DNA of 64,000 nucleotides from an uncultured Acetatifactor sp. Its GTDB lineage: Bacteria; Bacillota; Clostridia; Lachnospirales; Lachnospiraceae. Position 1 is the first letter of the stretch; each line of letters begins with the position of its first letter. The stretch is from the NCBI GenBank assembly GCA_949840885.1, contig CATKYJ010000004.1, forward strand, positions 1 to 64,000, read 5' to 3'. Position numbers and translations under genes: made by a program. Positions 6,501-15,138 of this stretch are shown here, piece by piece. The notes beneath the pieces were generated by a model. The model had not been told where the DNA came from and did not search any database. It was given only the letters and a program-made list of their open reading frames with translations.

Positions 6501-8147
6501 TCACAGAGCATCCCGCAATATCTCCACCTTGCAGGAATGCGACTTCGCAGCCTTGTCGTAGCCAATCCCTACGCCCAGCACCCTGCCTGTGTATTTCTGC
6601 TCTTCTCCCAGCTTCCCGTCAAATTTCAGAGCATATTTTCTGTCTCTGATCTGCCGCAGGGCCTCCTCTGCCGTATCTCCGACTTTCAGTTCTAATATGA
6701 TCCCCTCCCGGCTGCGATCGGTCTCCGGATAAAAAATGAAATCTACATAGCCTGTCCCAGCTTTCTCCTCCCGTTCTATCCTGTAGGAATCCCTTGCAGC
6801 AAGATACACCAGATTCACCACTGCCGTCAGCTCGGTCTCATGATTATAGTTCAACAATGGCGATTCCGTATTGTGCGCATACTCCAGGATTTCAGCCATT
6901 TTGTCCGTGTCAGCCTCCAGAGTCGCCTCCAGCATCCGGGCCGAAACCTTTGCGAGGCGGTTCACATAGCCCAGCGACGGCTCTCTCATGAGCATGTCAT
7001 CGAACTTGTCCATCAGTTCCCTGTTCGGTATGCTCACGCAGCCATTTGCATAGTTCAGGAACCCATAGACTACCATGGCCGAAAAAATTTCGTCTTTTGT
7101 GGTCAGATTCATGGATACGGCGGCATATTCCTGCACTTTCGCAGGCACCGGAATTCCGGATATCATCAATGCCAAGCTGTCCCTCACGGCATCCACATTT
7201 GCCCTGATATAATAGAACAGTTCGTCGTAAGGGCCGGAACTTGTCCAGTAATCGCCCAGGTTGTTATTGGTCAATGCCAGCACGACAGAGCGGGGATTAT
7301 ACAGTCTCTCGCCGGATTTTACCAGGTAGCCGTCATACCAGGACCGCAGTCCCGCCCTTGTAATCCTGACATCCTCCGTTCGATTTCGGAATTTTTCGTA
7401 CAGACAGTCCACTTCTGCCTCCGTGAATCCAAAATACTCCGCAAATCTCTCCTCCGACCCCATTGTATATTCCAAGAACATGTTCAGTTCCGAACCGCTA
7501 GAGTATTTCGATATGGGCAGAATCCCCGTCATATATGCCAGCGAAACATAAGCCTTTCCTTTCAGGAGGTTGCTCAGGAAATCAATGTAAGAGGCCTTGT
7601 CCCTTTCCGTCACGAAGTTCCTGTGGAATATGAAATCCCATTCGTCCAAGACAAAAATAAACTTCTTCGAGTCATATGCCTGGTACACTGCAAGAAAGGC
7701 ATCCCACACCGCATCCCCTTCCCGGATATCGGCTTTCGGGTAGGCCTCTGCCAAATCCCGGAGCAGCCTGTCCTCAATCCGATCCATATACTGCTCATAG
7801 TTTCTGCACTTCCTCGGTAATTCGTTAAAGGAGAGGAACACCACATCATATTTCCCCATGTATTCCTTATAGGAATCATTCGTCGCAATCTTCAGCCGTT
7901 CAAACACAGACGACATATCGCATTCTTTTGAAAAGAAAGACGCAATCATATTCGCCGCTACGGACTTGCCGAACCGGCGCGGCCTGGTAATGCAGATGCA
8001 ATTGGCGGTCCTGTCCACGCTCTGGATCAATTCATCCAGCAAAGCGGATTTATCAACGAAATAGGGACTGTTATATTCTCTAAGATATGCGTCGCGAACC
8101 GTCATCGTGTTCAGGTAGTTTCCCATCCTCCATCCGTTCCTTTCCAT
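6501..8147 (-). CDS. AAA-ATPase-like protein with C-terminal PD-(D/E)XK (DUF1703) domain
   Basis: 548 residues. The N-terminal domain has a P-loop variant RPRRFGKSVAAN (Lys61) and FVLDEWDFIF as Walker B, matching the AAA_34 'ATPase-AAA-like' family (PF09820). The C-terminal domain (GYVDFIFYP, then IILELKVG) is the restriction-like PF08011 fold with the D...ExK pattern. These paired families are common in gut Bacteroidota and Clostridia and have no settled function; mobile or selfish behaviour has been suggested. Start uncertain: ATG 8147 or ATG 8126 (MGNYLNTM). Decayed relatives lie at 4541-4810 and 9955-10050, each in a gap between flagellins. Confidence 0.85.
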   Translation of the reverse strand: MERNGWRMGNYLNTMTVRDAYLREYNSPYFVDKSALLDELIQSVDRTANCICITRPRRFGKSVAANMIASFFSKECDMSSVFERLKIATNDSYKEYMGKYDVVFLSFNELPRKCRNYEQYMDRIEDRLLRDLAEAYPKADIREGDAVWDAFLAVYQAYDSKKFIFVLDEWDFIFHRNFVTERDKASYIDFLSNLLKGKAYVSLAYMTGILPISKYSSGSELNMFLEYTMGSEERFAEYFGFTEAEVDCLYEKFRNRTEDVRITRAGLRSWYDGYLVKSGERLYNPRSVVLALTNNNLGDYWTSSGPYDELFYYIRANVDAVRDSLALMISGIPVPAKVQEYAAVSMNLTTKDEIFSAMVVYGFLNYANGCVSIPNRELMDKFDDMLMREPSLGYVNRLAKVSARMLEATLEADTDKMAEILEYAHNTESPLLNYNHETELTAVVNLVYLAARDSYRIEREEKAGTGYVDFIFYPETDRSREGIILELKVGDTAEEALRQIRDRKYALKFDGKLGEEQKYTGRVLGVGIGYDKAAKSHSCKVEILRDAL

Positions 8148-8232
8148 ACATGGCCAATCACCGGTATGTCACCAGCGATTCCGTTTCGTCATCTCCATTA
8201 TAGCGGCAGCCCGAAGAAAACACAAGAAAGAA

Positions 8233-8262
8233 ATACGGCACAGGATCGCTCCCATGCCGTAT
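8233..8262 (-). terminator. Terminator of flagellin copy 4
   Basis: ATACGGCA...TGCCGTAT hairpin 51 bp after the flagellin stop, followed by a T-rich tract on the minus strand. Nearly identical to the hairpin at 4853-4882. Confidence 0.8.
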
Positions 8263-8312
8263 CTTTATGATTCTTACCGTTTTTTCTTTTGTGCCTAACT
8301 TACAGCCATGAA

Positions 8313-9677
8313 TTAGCCAAGCAGGGACAGAACGCCCTGGTTCGCCTGGTTGGACTGCGCCAACATTGCCTGACCGGCCTGGGCCAGAATCTGGTTGTTG
8401 GAGTAGGTCACCATCTGGGTAGCCATATCCGTATCGCGGATCTGGCTCTCAGCTGCGGTGGTGTTCTCCACAACGTTGTCCAGGTTGGCGATGGTGTGCT
8501 CCAGACGGTTCTGGACCGCACCGAGGGCTGCGCGCTGGTCGGATACTTTCTGCAGAGCATCGGCAATGATGTCGATGGACTTGGTGGCGTTGTCTACAGT
8601 ATCGCCGCTGATGTCCAGGCCGTTGACGCCAAGACCTCTGGCGCTCATCATGGAGATGTTCACGCTGATCTTGTTGTCGCTGGAGGAGTCCGCTCCTACG
8701 TGGAGGCTGAAGTCGATGGCGTCGTTTAAGTCGGCGAATGCTTCGACTTTGATTTCAAGCGCCCCCTTGCCTCCATTGGCATCCTTGTTGTAGTAGGACG
8801 TAACCGACTTAAGATCCTCGCCATGGTCACGTCTGATAGCGGAGGTCAGCCCATCCATGCTGGTGAATGCTTTCAGATTACTATCATTCAAATCATTGAG
8901 AGTCTTCACCGCAGCACTGGCGCTCATCTTATCTGCATCACCAGTATAACCTGTTGCATCCTCCGTGTTCTCAACCAACACATACGTAGTATTGCCGATA
9001 GTAACAGCCTTACCTACAATAGATGTAGCCTTAGCTGATTCATTGTCAGTAAGCGGACTATTGTTTCCTACTGTTGATAACTGCTTACCGCTTCCACTGT
9101 TAAATTCAGTTAAGCTAAGAGAAGCTGTTCCTGTTTTTTCGTCAAGGCTAATCTCTTGGGCAGCAACGCTAAGACCACTTGTATCTGATCCATTCTTTGT
9201 AGCATCACTTACATTCTCCGCCACCGTGGAAAACGTCAGGCTCCCCGCAAAGCTGCCATTCGCACCTTTCAGCAGATAAGTCTCATTGAACTTGGTCGTC
9301 GTAGCCACGCGGTCGATCTCCGTGGTCAGCTGATCAATTTCGTTCTGGATGGCATTCCTGTCGCTCTCAGACATGGTTCCGTTGGCGGCTTTCACTGCCA
9401 GCTCGTTCATTCTCTGCAGCATGTCGTGCACTTCGGTCAGAGCACCCTCTGCCGTCTGCACTGCGCTGATGCCGTCCTGGGCGTTGGCGGATGCCTGGGT
9501 CAGGCCGCGGATCTGCTTTCTCATCTTCTCGGAGATGGCAAGCCCTGCCGCATCGTCTGCCGCACGGTTGATCTTGTATCCGGATGACAGCTTCTCAGTG
9601 GCCTTTGCCTGTGCGCCGGTGGTGATGCCCAGCATACGGTTGGAGTTCATTGCTGTTAAGTTGTGTTGTACTACCAT
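8313..9677 (-). CDS. fliC: Flagellin copy 4
   Basis: 454 residues, the longest complete copy. Conserved D0/D1 ends as in copies 2-5. The central segment (about 153-295) has its own sequence, but shares SYYNKDANGGKGALEIK with copy 5, so these two are closest relatives in the distal half. Own SigD promoter, leader and terminator; AAGGAGG precedes the ATG. Confidence 0.97.
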   Translation of the reverse strand: MVVQHNLTAMNSNRMLGITTGAQAKATEKLSSGYKINRAADDAAGLAISEKMRKQIRGLTQASANAQDGISAVQTAEGALTEVHDMLQRMNELAVKAANGTMSESDRNAIQNEIDQLTTEIDRVATTTKFNETYLLKGANGSFAGSLTFSTVAENVSDATKNGSDTSGLSVAAQEISLDEKTGTASLSLTEFNSGSGKQLSTVGNNSPLTDNESAKATSIVGKAVTIGNTTYVLVENTEDATGYTGDADKMSASAAVKTLNDLNDSNLKAFTSMDGLTSAIRRDHGEDLKSVTSYYNKDANGGKGALEIKVEAFADLNDAIDFSLHVGADSSSDNKISVNISMMSARGLGVNGLDISGDTVDNATKSIDIIADALQKVSDQRAALGAVQNRLEHTIANLDNVVENTTAAESQIRDTDMATQMVTYSNNQILAQAGQAMLAQSNQANQGVLSLLG

Positions 9678-9896
9678 AATGTATTCCTCCTTGAATTGGT
9701 CTGATATGCCTCTTCCCTGAGGCTATTGGGGCCTGACTTTCGCCCGGTTCGCACGTCCGGGGTTCTGTCGGCCAGAAATCGAAGCTGCCTCTGCAATCGT
9801 GCGAATTACAGCGGAACCTCGAAAGACAGACTGAAACCAAAGGCCGCGGCCTATCCAAAAAGCCAAAAAGACCGCACAATGTTTCTGTCTTACTTG
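9678..9896 (-). promoter_or_regulatory. Structured flagellin leader (copy 4)
   Basis: CsrA-type hairpin at 9708-9723 (loop AGGGAA) and the pseudoknot elements at 9743-9761 and 9798-9805. Both are the same sequence as in copies 2 and 3, with a diverged stretch between them. Confidence 0.6.
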
Positions 9897-9902
9897 ATAA
9901 AT

Positions 9903-9929
9903 ATATCGGAGGATTCGGAAATTACTTTA
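9903..9929 (-). promoter_or_regulatory. SigD promoter of flagellin copy 4
   Basis: TAAA-N16-CCGATAT on the minus strand, perfect consensus. Confidence 0.9.
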
Positions 9930-9954
9930 GATTTTTTCAGAAGTTTTCACAGCC

Positions 9955-10050
9955 CATCCTGCCATCCTTTGACAGTCGTGATTCCATAGCATGCATATAC
10001 TCCAGGATTTCAGCCATGGCTTGCTTGTCCGTTGAAAAAGCACTTATTCC
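9955..10050 (-). pseudogene. Short relic of the AAA-ATPase/DUF1703 gene
   Basis: Encodes TDKQAMAEILEYMHAMESRL, matching TDKMAEILEYAHNTESPL in the intact ATPase at about residues 415-435. Only some 30 codons remain, in the gap between flagellin copies 5 and 4. The upstream 10051-10110 shows no recognisable coding. Confidence 0.6.
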
Positions 10051-10115
10051 AAGCTCCTTTGGTCGGTTTCCGGCTCGGTTCTGGGCAACATTGGCTCCAT
10101 ACAGGATATTGAAAA

Positions 10116-10141
10116 ACGGCATAGGATTTCTCCTATGCCGT
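10116..10141 (-). terminator. Terminator of flagellin copy 5
   Basis: ACGGCATAGGA and TCCTATGCCGT pair perfectly over 11 bp around a 4-nt loop and are followed by TTTTT on the minus strand. Confidence 0.9.
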
Positions 10142-10193
10142 ATCCTTTGTATTCCTGCAATTTTCTCTTTTGTACTTAACCTACAGCCAAGAA

Positions 10194-11552
10194 TTAGCCA
10201 AGCAGGGACAGAACACCCTGGTTCGCCTGGTTGGACTGTGCCAGCATGGCCTGGCCGGCCTGGGCCAGAATCTGGTTGTTGGAGTAGGTCACCATCTGGG
10301 TAGCCATATCCGTATCGCGGATCTGGCTCTCGGCTGCTGTGGTATTCTCCACAACGTTGTCCAGGTTGGCGATGGTGTGCTCCAGACGGTTCTGGACTGC
10401 ACCAAGGGCTGCGCGCTGGTCGGATACTTTCTGCAAAGCGTCAGCAATAATGTCGATAGACTTTGTAGCGTTGTCTACAGTGTCGCCGCTGATGTCCAAT
10501 CCGTTGACGCCAAGACCTCTTGCGCTCATCATGGAGATGTTCACGCTGATCTTGTTGTCGCTGGAGGAGTCGGCTCCTACGTGGAGACTGAAGTCGATGG
10601 CGTCGTTTAAGTCGGCGAATGCCTCGACTTTGATCTCAAGCGCACCCTTGCCTCCATTGGCGTCCTTGTTGTAGTAGGACGTAACCGACTTAAGATCCTC
10701 GCCATGGTCACGTCTGATAGCGGAGGTCAGGCCATCCATGCTGGTGAATGCTTTCAAATTAGTATCATTCAAATCATTCAGCTCTTTCACAGCAGCGCTG
10801 GCACTCATCTTCTCTCCGTCCACATTATCCACTTTCGCTGTAGACTCAACTAATATATACGTAGTATCTCCTACTGTAATCGCCTTGCCAAGAATCTGTG
10901 TCGCTTTATGCGCATCGGAATCAAGATTCGTACCACCAAGGGAGTTTAATGTCTTGTTAGCAGCATCATCTATCTCCGTTAAGTCAAGGCTTGCAGTTCC
11001 CGTCTTATCATCAAGCTCAATTGTCTGAGAAGTTGCCCCACTGACACCCTCATATTTCGCAGTAGTCTTCGTAGAAGCAGTCTCCACATTTTCCGCCACC
11101 GTGGAAAACGTCAAACTCCCCGCAAAGCTCCCATTGGCACCTTTCAGCAGATAGGTCTCATTGAACTTAGTCGTCGTAGCCACGCGGTCGATCTCCGTGG
11201 TCAGCTGGTCGATCTCGTTCTGGATGGCGTTCCTGTCGCTCTCGGACATGGTTCCGTTGGCGGCCTTTACTGCCAGCTCGTTCATTCTCTGCAGCATGTC
11301 GTGCACTTCGGTCAGAGCGCCCTCTGCCGTCTGCACTGCGCTGATGCCGTCCTGAGCGTTGGCGGATGCCTGGGTCAGGCCGCGAATCTGCTTGCGCATC
11401 TTCTCGGAGATAGCCAGCCCTGCTGCATCGTCTGCCGCACGGTTGATCTTGTAGCCGGATGACAGCTTCTCGGTGGCCTTGGCCTGTGCGCCGGTGGTGA
11501 TGCCCAGCATACGGTTGGAGTTCATTGCTGTTAAGTTGTGTTGTACTACCAT
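10194..11552 (-). CDS. fliC: Flagellin copy 5
   Basis: 452 residues. Ends conserved as in copies 2-4; central region (about 153-293) specific, e.g. ETASTKTTAKYEGVSGATSQ. Single-gene unit with SigD promoter 11778-11804 and terminator 10116-10141. AAGGAGGAATATATT precedes the ATG. Confidence 0.97.
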   Translation of the reverse strand: MVVQHNLTAMNSNRMLGITTGAQAKATEKLSSGYKINRAADDAAGLAISEKMRKQIRGLTQASANAQDGISAVQTAEGALTEVHDMLQRMNELAVKAANGTMSESDRNAIQNEIDQLTTEIDRVATTTKFNETYLLKGANGSFAGSLTFSTVAENVETASTKTTAKYEGVSGATSQTIELDDKTGTASLDLTEIDDAANKTLNSLGGTNLDSDAHKATQILGKAITVGDTTYILVESTAKVDNVDGEKMSASAAVKELNDLNDTNLKAFTSMDGLTSAIRRDHGEDLKSVTSYYNKDANGGKGALEIKVEAFADLNDAIDFSLHVGADSSSDNKISVNISMMSARGLGVNGLDISGDTVDNATKSIDIIADALQKVSDQRAALGAVQNRLEHTIANLDNVVENTTAAESQIRDTDMATQMVTYSNNQILAQAGQAMLAQSNQANQGVLSLLG

Positions 11553-11771
11553 AATATATTCCTCCTTGAATTGGACTGATATGCCTCTTCCCTGAGGCTA
11601 TTGAGGCCTGGCTTTCGCCCGGTTCGCACGTCCGGGTTTCTGTCGGCCGGAAATCAAAGCCGCCTCTGCAATCGTGCGAATTGCAGCGGAGCCTTGAGGG
11701 GCAGACCGAAACGAAATATCGCAGCCTATCGAAAAAGCCAAAAAGACTGCATCCTGTTTCTGCCTTACTTG
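11553..11771 (-). promoter_or_regulatory. Structured flagellin leader (copy 5)
   Basis: CsrA-type hairpin at 11583-11598 and pseudoknot elements at 11618-11636 and 11673-11680, identical in sequence and spacing to copies 2-4. Confidence 0.6.
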
Positions 11772-11777
11772 ATAAAT

Positions 11778-11804
11778 ATATCGGAGATTCCGGAGATTAC
11801 TTTA
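11778..11804 (-). promoter_or_regulatory. SigD promoter of flagellin copy 5
   Basis: TAAA-N16-CCGATAT on the minus strand; the spacer differs slightly from copies 2-4 but both boxes are perfect. Confidence 0.9.
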
Positions 11805-11845
11805 GATTTTTTAAGAACTTTTCACCCTATTTCGGCTTTCTGTGA

Positions 11846-11970
11846 ATGGCATATCCTACTTCCCGCCGCTAATATGCCATAGGCTTTCCCTGCTATTGTC
11901 ATCAAGTACAAAAATTCCGACAGATCAATAAAAATCAAGATGCGCACAATCTGCTAAGGACATGCAGATT
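11846..11970. repeat. Two short inverted repeats in the gap between flagellin copies 5 and 6
   Basis: ATGGCATAT/ATATGCCAT (11846-11880, 17-nt loop) and AATCTGC/GCAGATT (11948-11970, 9-nt loop). Neither has a T tract. The 250-bp gap has no gene that I can support. Confidence 0.4.
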
Positions 11971-12010
11971 GACATAGAGACTTTTATAATAATATAGAAA
12001 TACAGTCAAC

Positions 12011-12036
12011 ACGGCGCAGGATTTCTCCAGCGCCGT
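12011..12036 (-). terminator. Hairpin after flagellin copy 6
   Basis: ACGGCGC and GCGCCGT pair around a loop containing GGATTTCTCC, in the same position as the terminators of the other copies. The T tract is on the plus-strand side, so termination of the minus-strand transcript may be weaker. Confidence 0.55.
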
Positions 12037-12087
12037 ATTTTTGATTCCTTATAATTTTCTCTTTTGTACTTAACTTATAGCTGCCAA

Positions 12088-13425
12088 TTAACCAAGCAGG
12101 GACAGTACTCCGGATGTAGCCTGGTTGGACTGGGCCAGCATGGCCTGGCCTGCCTGGGCCAGGATCTGGTTGTTGGAGTACTCGACCATCTGGGCCGCCA
12201 TGTCCGTATCGCGGATCTGACTCTCGGCAGCGGTCGTGTTCTCCACTACATTGTCCAAGTTGGCGATGGTGTGCTCCAGGCGGTTCTGGATAGCGCCAAG
12301 GCAGGCCCGCTGTGCGGAGACCCTCTCCAGTGCATCAGAGATGACGTCAATGGCCTCTGTAGCGGCATCTCCGGTGTCATCGGCAACCGTCAAACCGTTC
12401 AGCCCCAATCCCCTGGCATTTATGGCCGCAATGTTCATGTATACCTTATTGTCTTCCCGGGAGTCTGCCCCCACATGAAAGCTCATCTCCAGGGGATCCC
12501 TGGCATCCGCAAAAGTCTCCAGCCACATTTTCTTCGGGGTACCGCTCCAGTTCACTTCCTTGACCATCCCCCGAAAGTCCTCTTTCATAGCAGCCATCAA
12601 CTCCTCCATAGTGCGGAAAGCCTTGTAATACCGGTCATTGTTCGGATTCCCGGGGTTGTTCGGAGAATTGATGTGCGCTATCATGTCATCTACGCTTATG
12701 GGGTAAAGGGCATGTTGATTTGAATCATATGCCTCCACCACAACCTTGTACACCGTTTGAGTTTTATCCGTGCCAAAAGGGCCAAAGCTTATGCTGTGGT
12801 ACATAGTACGTTGCCATTTCGGATCCGAATAATCAATTCCCGAACCGTCATGTGCTAACCCTCCTCGGGTATCCACGTGTCTCAGCCGTATAATACCGGT
12901 TTCCTGATCTACAATCGGATATATCTTGGGAATCGGCGTCGCATCCTCGCATATCGCCCCTATGGTCTCCTCCGCCTGCTGAAAGGTGGCTCTGCCGTTC
13001 GTCCCGGTTCCGCCGCTCAAGAGATAGGTCTCGTTGAACTTGGTGGACGTCGATACCCTGTCCACTTCGCGGACAAGCTGGTCTATCTCGTTTTGGACCG
13101 CATCCCTGTCGCTTGGAGATAAGGTTCCGTTCGCTGCCTTTACCGTAAGTTCTGTCATTCTGTGCAGCATATCGTGCACCTCATTCAGCGCGCCCTCTGC
13201 AGTCTGAATCATGCTGATGCCGTCACTTGCATTCAGGGATGCCTGGGTCAGCCCTCTGATCTGTCTGCGCATCTTCTCGCTGATGGCCAGCCCTGCCGCG
13301 TCATCTGCGGCACGGTTGATCCGATATCCGGACGACAGCTTCTCCGTGGCCTCTGCCTGTGATGCGGCAGTCAGTCCCAGCATTCTATTGGAATTCATGG
13401 CAGTAAGATTGTGCTTAACAATCAC
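12088..13425 (-). CDS. Flagellin copy 6, divergent
   Basis: 445 residues. D0/D1 motifs are kept (SSGYRINRAADDAAG at the start, QATSGVLSLLG at the end), but the ends differ from copies 2-5 and the centre (about 150-290) is unrelated, with many prolines and tryptophans (PIPKIYPIVDQETG, SGTPKKMWLETF). GTG at 13425 is chosen: it gives the family start MIVKHNLTAMN and has GGAGGG seven bases upstream; upstream in-frame ATGs would add non-flagellin residues from inside a hairpin. No promoter is seen in the 92-bp gap to copy 7, so the two are probably co-transcribed. Confidence 0.93.
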   Translation of the reverse strand: MIVKHNLTAMNSNRMLGLTAASQAEATEKLSSGYRINRAADDAAGLAISEKMRRQIRGLTQASLNASDGISMIQTAEGALNEVHDMLHRMTELTVKAANGTLSPSDRDAVQNEIDQLVREVDRVSTSTKFNETYLLSGGTGTNGRATFQQAEETIGAICEDATPIPKIYPIVDQETGIIRLRHVDTRGGLAHDGSGIDYSDPKWQRTMYHSISFGPFGTDKTQTVYKVVVEAYDSNQHALYPISVDDMIAHINSPNNPGNPNNDRYYKAFRTMEELMAAMKEDFRGMVKEVNWSGTPKKMWLETFADARDPLEMSFHVGADSREDNKVYMNIAAINARGLGLNGLTVADDTGDAATEAIDVISDALERVSAQRACLGAIQNRLEHTIANLDNVVENTTAAESQIRDTDMAAQMVEYSNNQILAQAGQAMLAQSNQATSGVLSLLG

Positions 13426-13447
13426 GCTTTCTCCCTCCCGCATTCCC

Positions 13448-13487
13448 AAATGCCGCATTTACACCTAGCGGTACAAATGCGGCATTT
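13448..13487. repeat. 13-bp inverted repeat between flagellin copies 7 and 6
   Basis: AAATGCCGCATTT and AAATGCGGCATTT pair perfectly over 13 bp around a 14-nt loop. It sits 30 bp after the copy 7 stop and just upstream of the copy 6 ribosome site. With no T tract it may be a partial terminator, an RNA-processing site or a translational control hairpin. Confidence 0.6.
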
Positions 13488-13517
13488 ATTAACTAATTAG
13501 CAAAACAATTCTGCTGT

Positions 13518-14834
13518 TTACTGGAGCAGGGACAGTACACCCTGTGTAGCCTGGTTGGACTGAGCCAGCATTGCCTGACCGGCCTGAGCCAGAATCTGGT
13601 TGTTAGAGTACTCAACCATCTGGGTGGCCATATCCGTGTCGCGGATGGAGGCTTCTGCAGCGGTGGTGTTCTCCACTACGTTATCCAGGTTGGCGATGGT
13701 GTGCTCCAGACGGTTCTGAATGGCACCCAGGGCTGCTCGCTGGTTGGATACTCTCTGCAGCGCATCCGCCACGATGTCGATAGCTTCTGTAGCGGCATCG
13801 CCGGTATCTCCGTTTACTTTCAGGCCATTCAGGCCTAAACCTCTTGCGCTGAGCTGGGAGATGTTCATGTAAATCTTGTTGTCAAGCGCAGAATCTGTTC
13901 CTACATGGAGGCTAAGGTCGATGGCATCATTCAGGTCTGCAAAAGTTTCCAGCTTCAGAGCCAGATTGTTATCGGCATCCATGTATGTGGTAACGGCTCT
14001 GACATGCTCGCCGTAATCCATCTTCATGGCAGCGGTCAAAGCGCTCATGCTGGAAAATGCTTTGTACACCTCGGTAGGCGCAGTAGACTGAGATTCAATG
14101 TTCTTAATAGCTTCGTTGACACTGAGCTTTTCGTCAGACGCACCTGCCGTATCACTTTTTTCTGTGCTCTCTACCAAAATATAGGTCACTTTATTACCAT
14201 CGTCATCAGTAATCGGCCCGACTGTCTTACCTTTCCACTTCGTGTTCCCATCATCGGTCGCAACCGGATCATCCTCAATATCAGAATCAATCGCAATCCC
14301 TATGGTTCCTGTAATAGCATCGATTCCTCCCGAAGAAACATCTATAATTCCAGCATTCTCCATCGCGGTAGCCGCGTCCGTATATACCAGCTTCCCAGCC
14401 GTCCCATTATGACTGCCGCGCAGCAGATAAGTTTCATTGAACTTCGTAGTGGTAGAAACACGGTCAATCTCAGCCACCAGCTGGTCAACCTCGTTCTGAA
14501 CCGCATCCCTGTCTGTCTCGGACAGCGTTCCGTTTGCAGCCTTGACGGACAGCTCTGTCAGTCTCTGGATCATATCATGCACTTCGTTCAGGGCGCCGTC
14601 TGCGGTCTGAACTGCGCTGACGCCATCCTGTGCATTCAAAGAAGCCTGAGTCAGACCCCTGATCTGCTTCCTCATCTTCTCACTGATGGCAAGGCCGGCA
14701 GCATCGTCAGCCGCACGGTTGATCTTGTAGCCGGAAGACAGCTTCTCTGTAGCCTTTGCCTGAGATGTGGTGGTCAGACCCAACATTCTGTTGGAGTTCA
14801 TTGCCGTAAGGTTGTGCTTTACTATCATTCCCAT
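13518..14834 (-). CDS. Flagellin copy 7, divergent
   Basis: 438 residues. Ends recognisable but clearly diverged from copies 2-5 (MGMIVKHNLTAMN; ends QATQGVLSLLQ). The centre carries an Asp-rich segment (e.g. DSDIEDDPVATDDGNTKWKG). ATG 14834 has AAGGAGG nine bases upstream. Its promoter (14930-14957) and leader differ from those of the main group and the AGGGAA hairpin is absent, so it may escape the CsrA control proposed for copies 2-5. First gene of a probable two-flagellin transcript. Confidence 0.95.
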   Translation of the reverse strand: MGMIVKHNLTAMNSNRMLGLTTTSQAKATEKLSSGYKINRAADDAAGLAISEKMRKQIRGLTQASLNAQDGVSAVQTADGALNEVHDMIQRLTELSVKAANGTLSETDRDAVQNEVDQLVAEIDRVSTTTKFNETYLLRGSHNGTAGKLVYTDAATAMENAGIIDVSSGGIDAITGTIGIAIDSDIEDDPVATDDGNTKWKGKTVGPITDDDGNKVTYILVESTEKSDTAGASDEKLSVNEAIKNIESQSTAPTEVYKAFSSMSALTAAMKMDYGEHVRAVTTYMDADNNLALKLETFADLNDAIDLSLHVGTDSALDNKIYMNISQLSARGLGLNGLKVNGDTGDAATEAIDIVADALQRVSNQRAALGAIQNRLEHTIANLDNVVENTTAAEASIRDTDMATQMVEYSNNQILAQAGQAMLAQSNQATQGVLSLLQ

Positions 14835-14929
14835 AGTCCTATTCCTCCTTGAATAACTACCGCCCCTCAGAGCAGTAAGCCTCTTGCTTTTATCGAATCA
14901 GTTTTAAAACTGATGCTTCCATGGTAAAT

Positions 14930-14957
14930 ATATCGGATGTTCCCCCCGGATAATTTA
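14930..14957 (-). promoter_or_regulatory. SigD promoter of flagellin copies 7 and 6
   Basis: TAAA-N17-CCGATAT on the minus strand, with one base more in the spacer than in the other flagellin promoters. It lies in the 304-bp gap between copy 7 and the fliT-like gene; the rest of that gap (14958-15138) shows nothing I can support. Confidence 0.8.
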
Positions 14958-15138
14958 GGCTATGCCAAATTTTTTTCCTCTCCGAACTTCTTTTTTTATC
15001 CTATCACGATCCAAGCGGAAAATCTATAGACAATTTGTCAAAAATATAGATGAATTCCAAACATTTCTACCGGAAAAGGAGCCGCGCACGCATCCATGCA
15101 GCAGCTCCTTCGCCGATAACCCTATCTTACCTCTGCCA

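Noticed and set aside
10051..10110. Ankyrin-like segment (ILYGANVAQNRAGNRPKELG) beside the ATPase relic
   Set aside because: A single short resemblance without further repeats; could be chance.
11969..11998. TTGACA with a downstream TATAGA on the plus strand, possible antisense RNA to flagellin copy 6
   Set aside because: Spacer is 18 and the -10 box poor; the hairpin at 12011 would end any transcript after about 30 nt.
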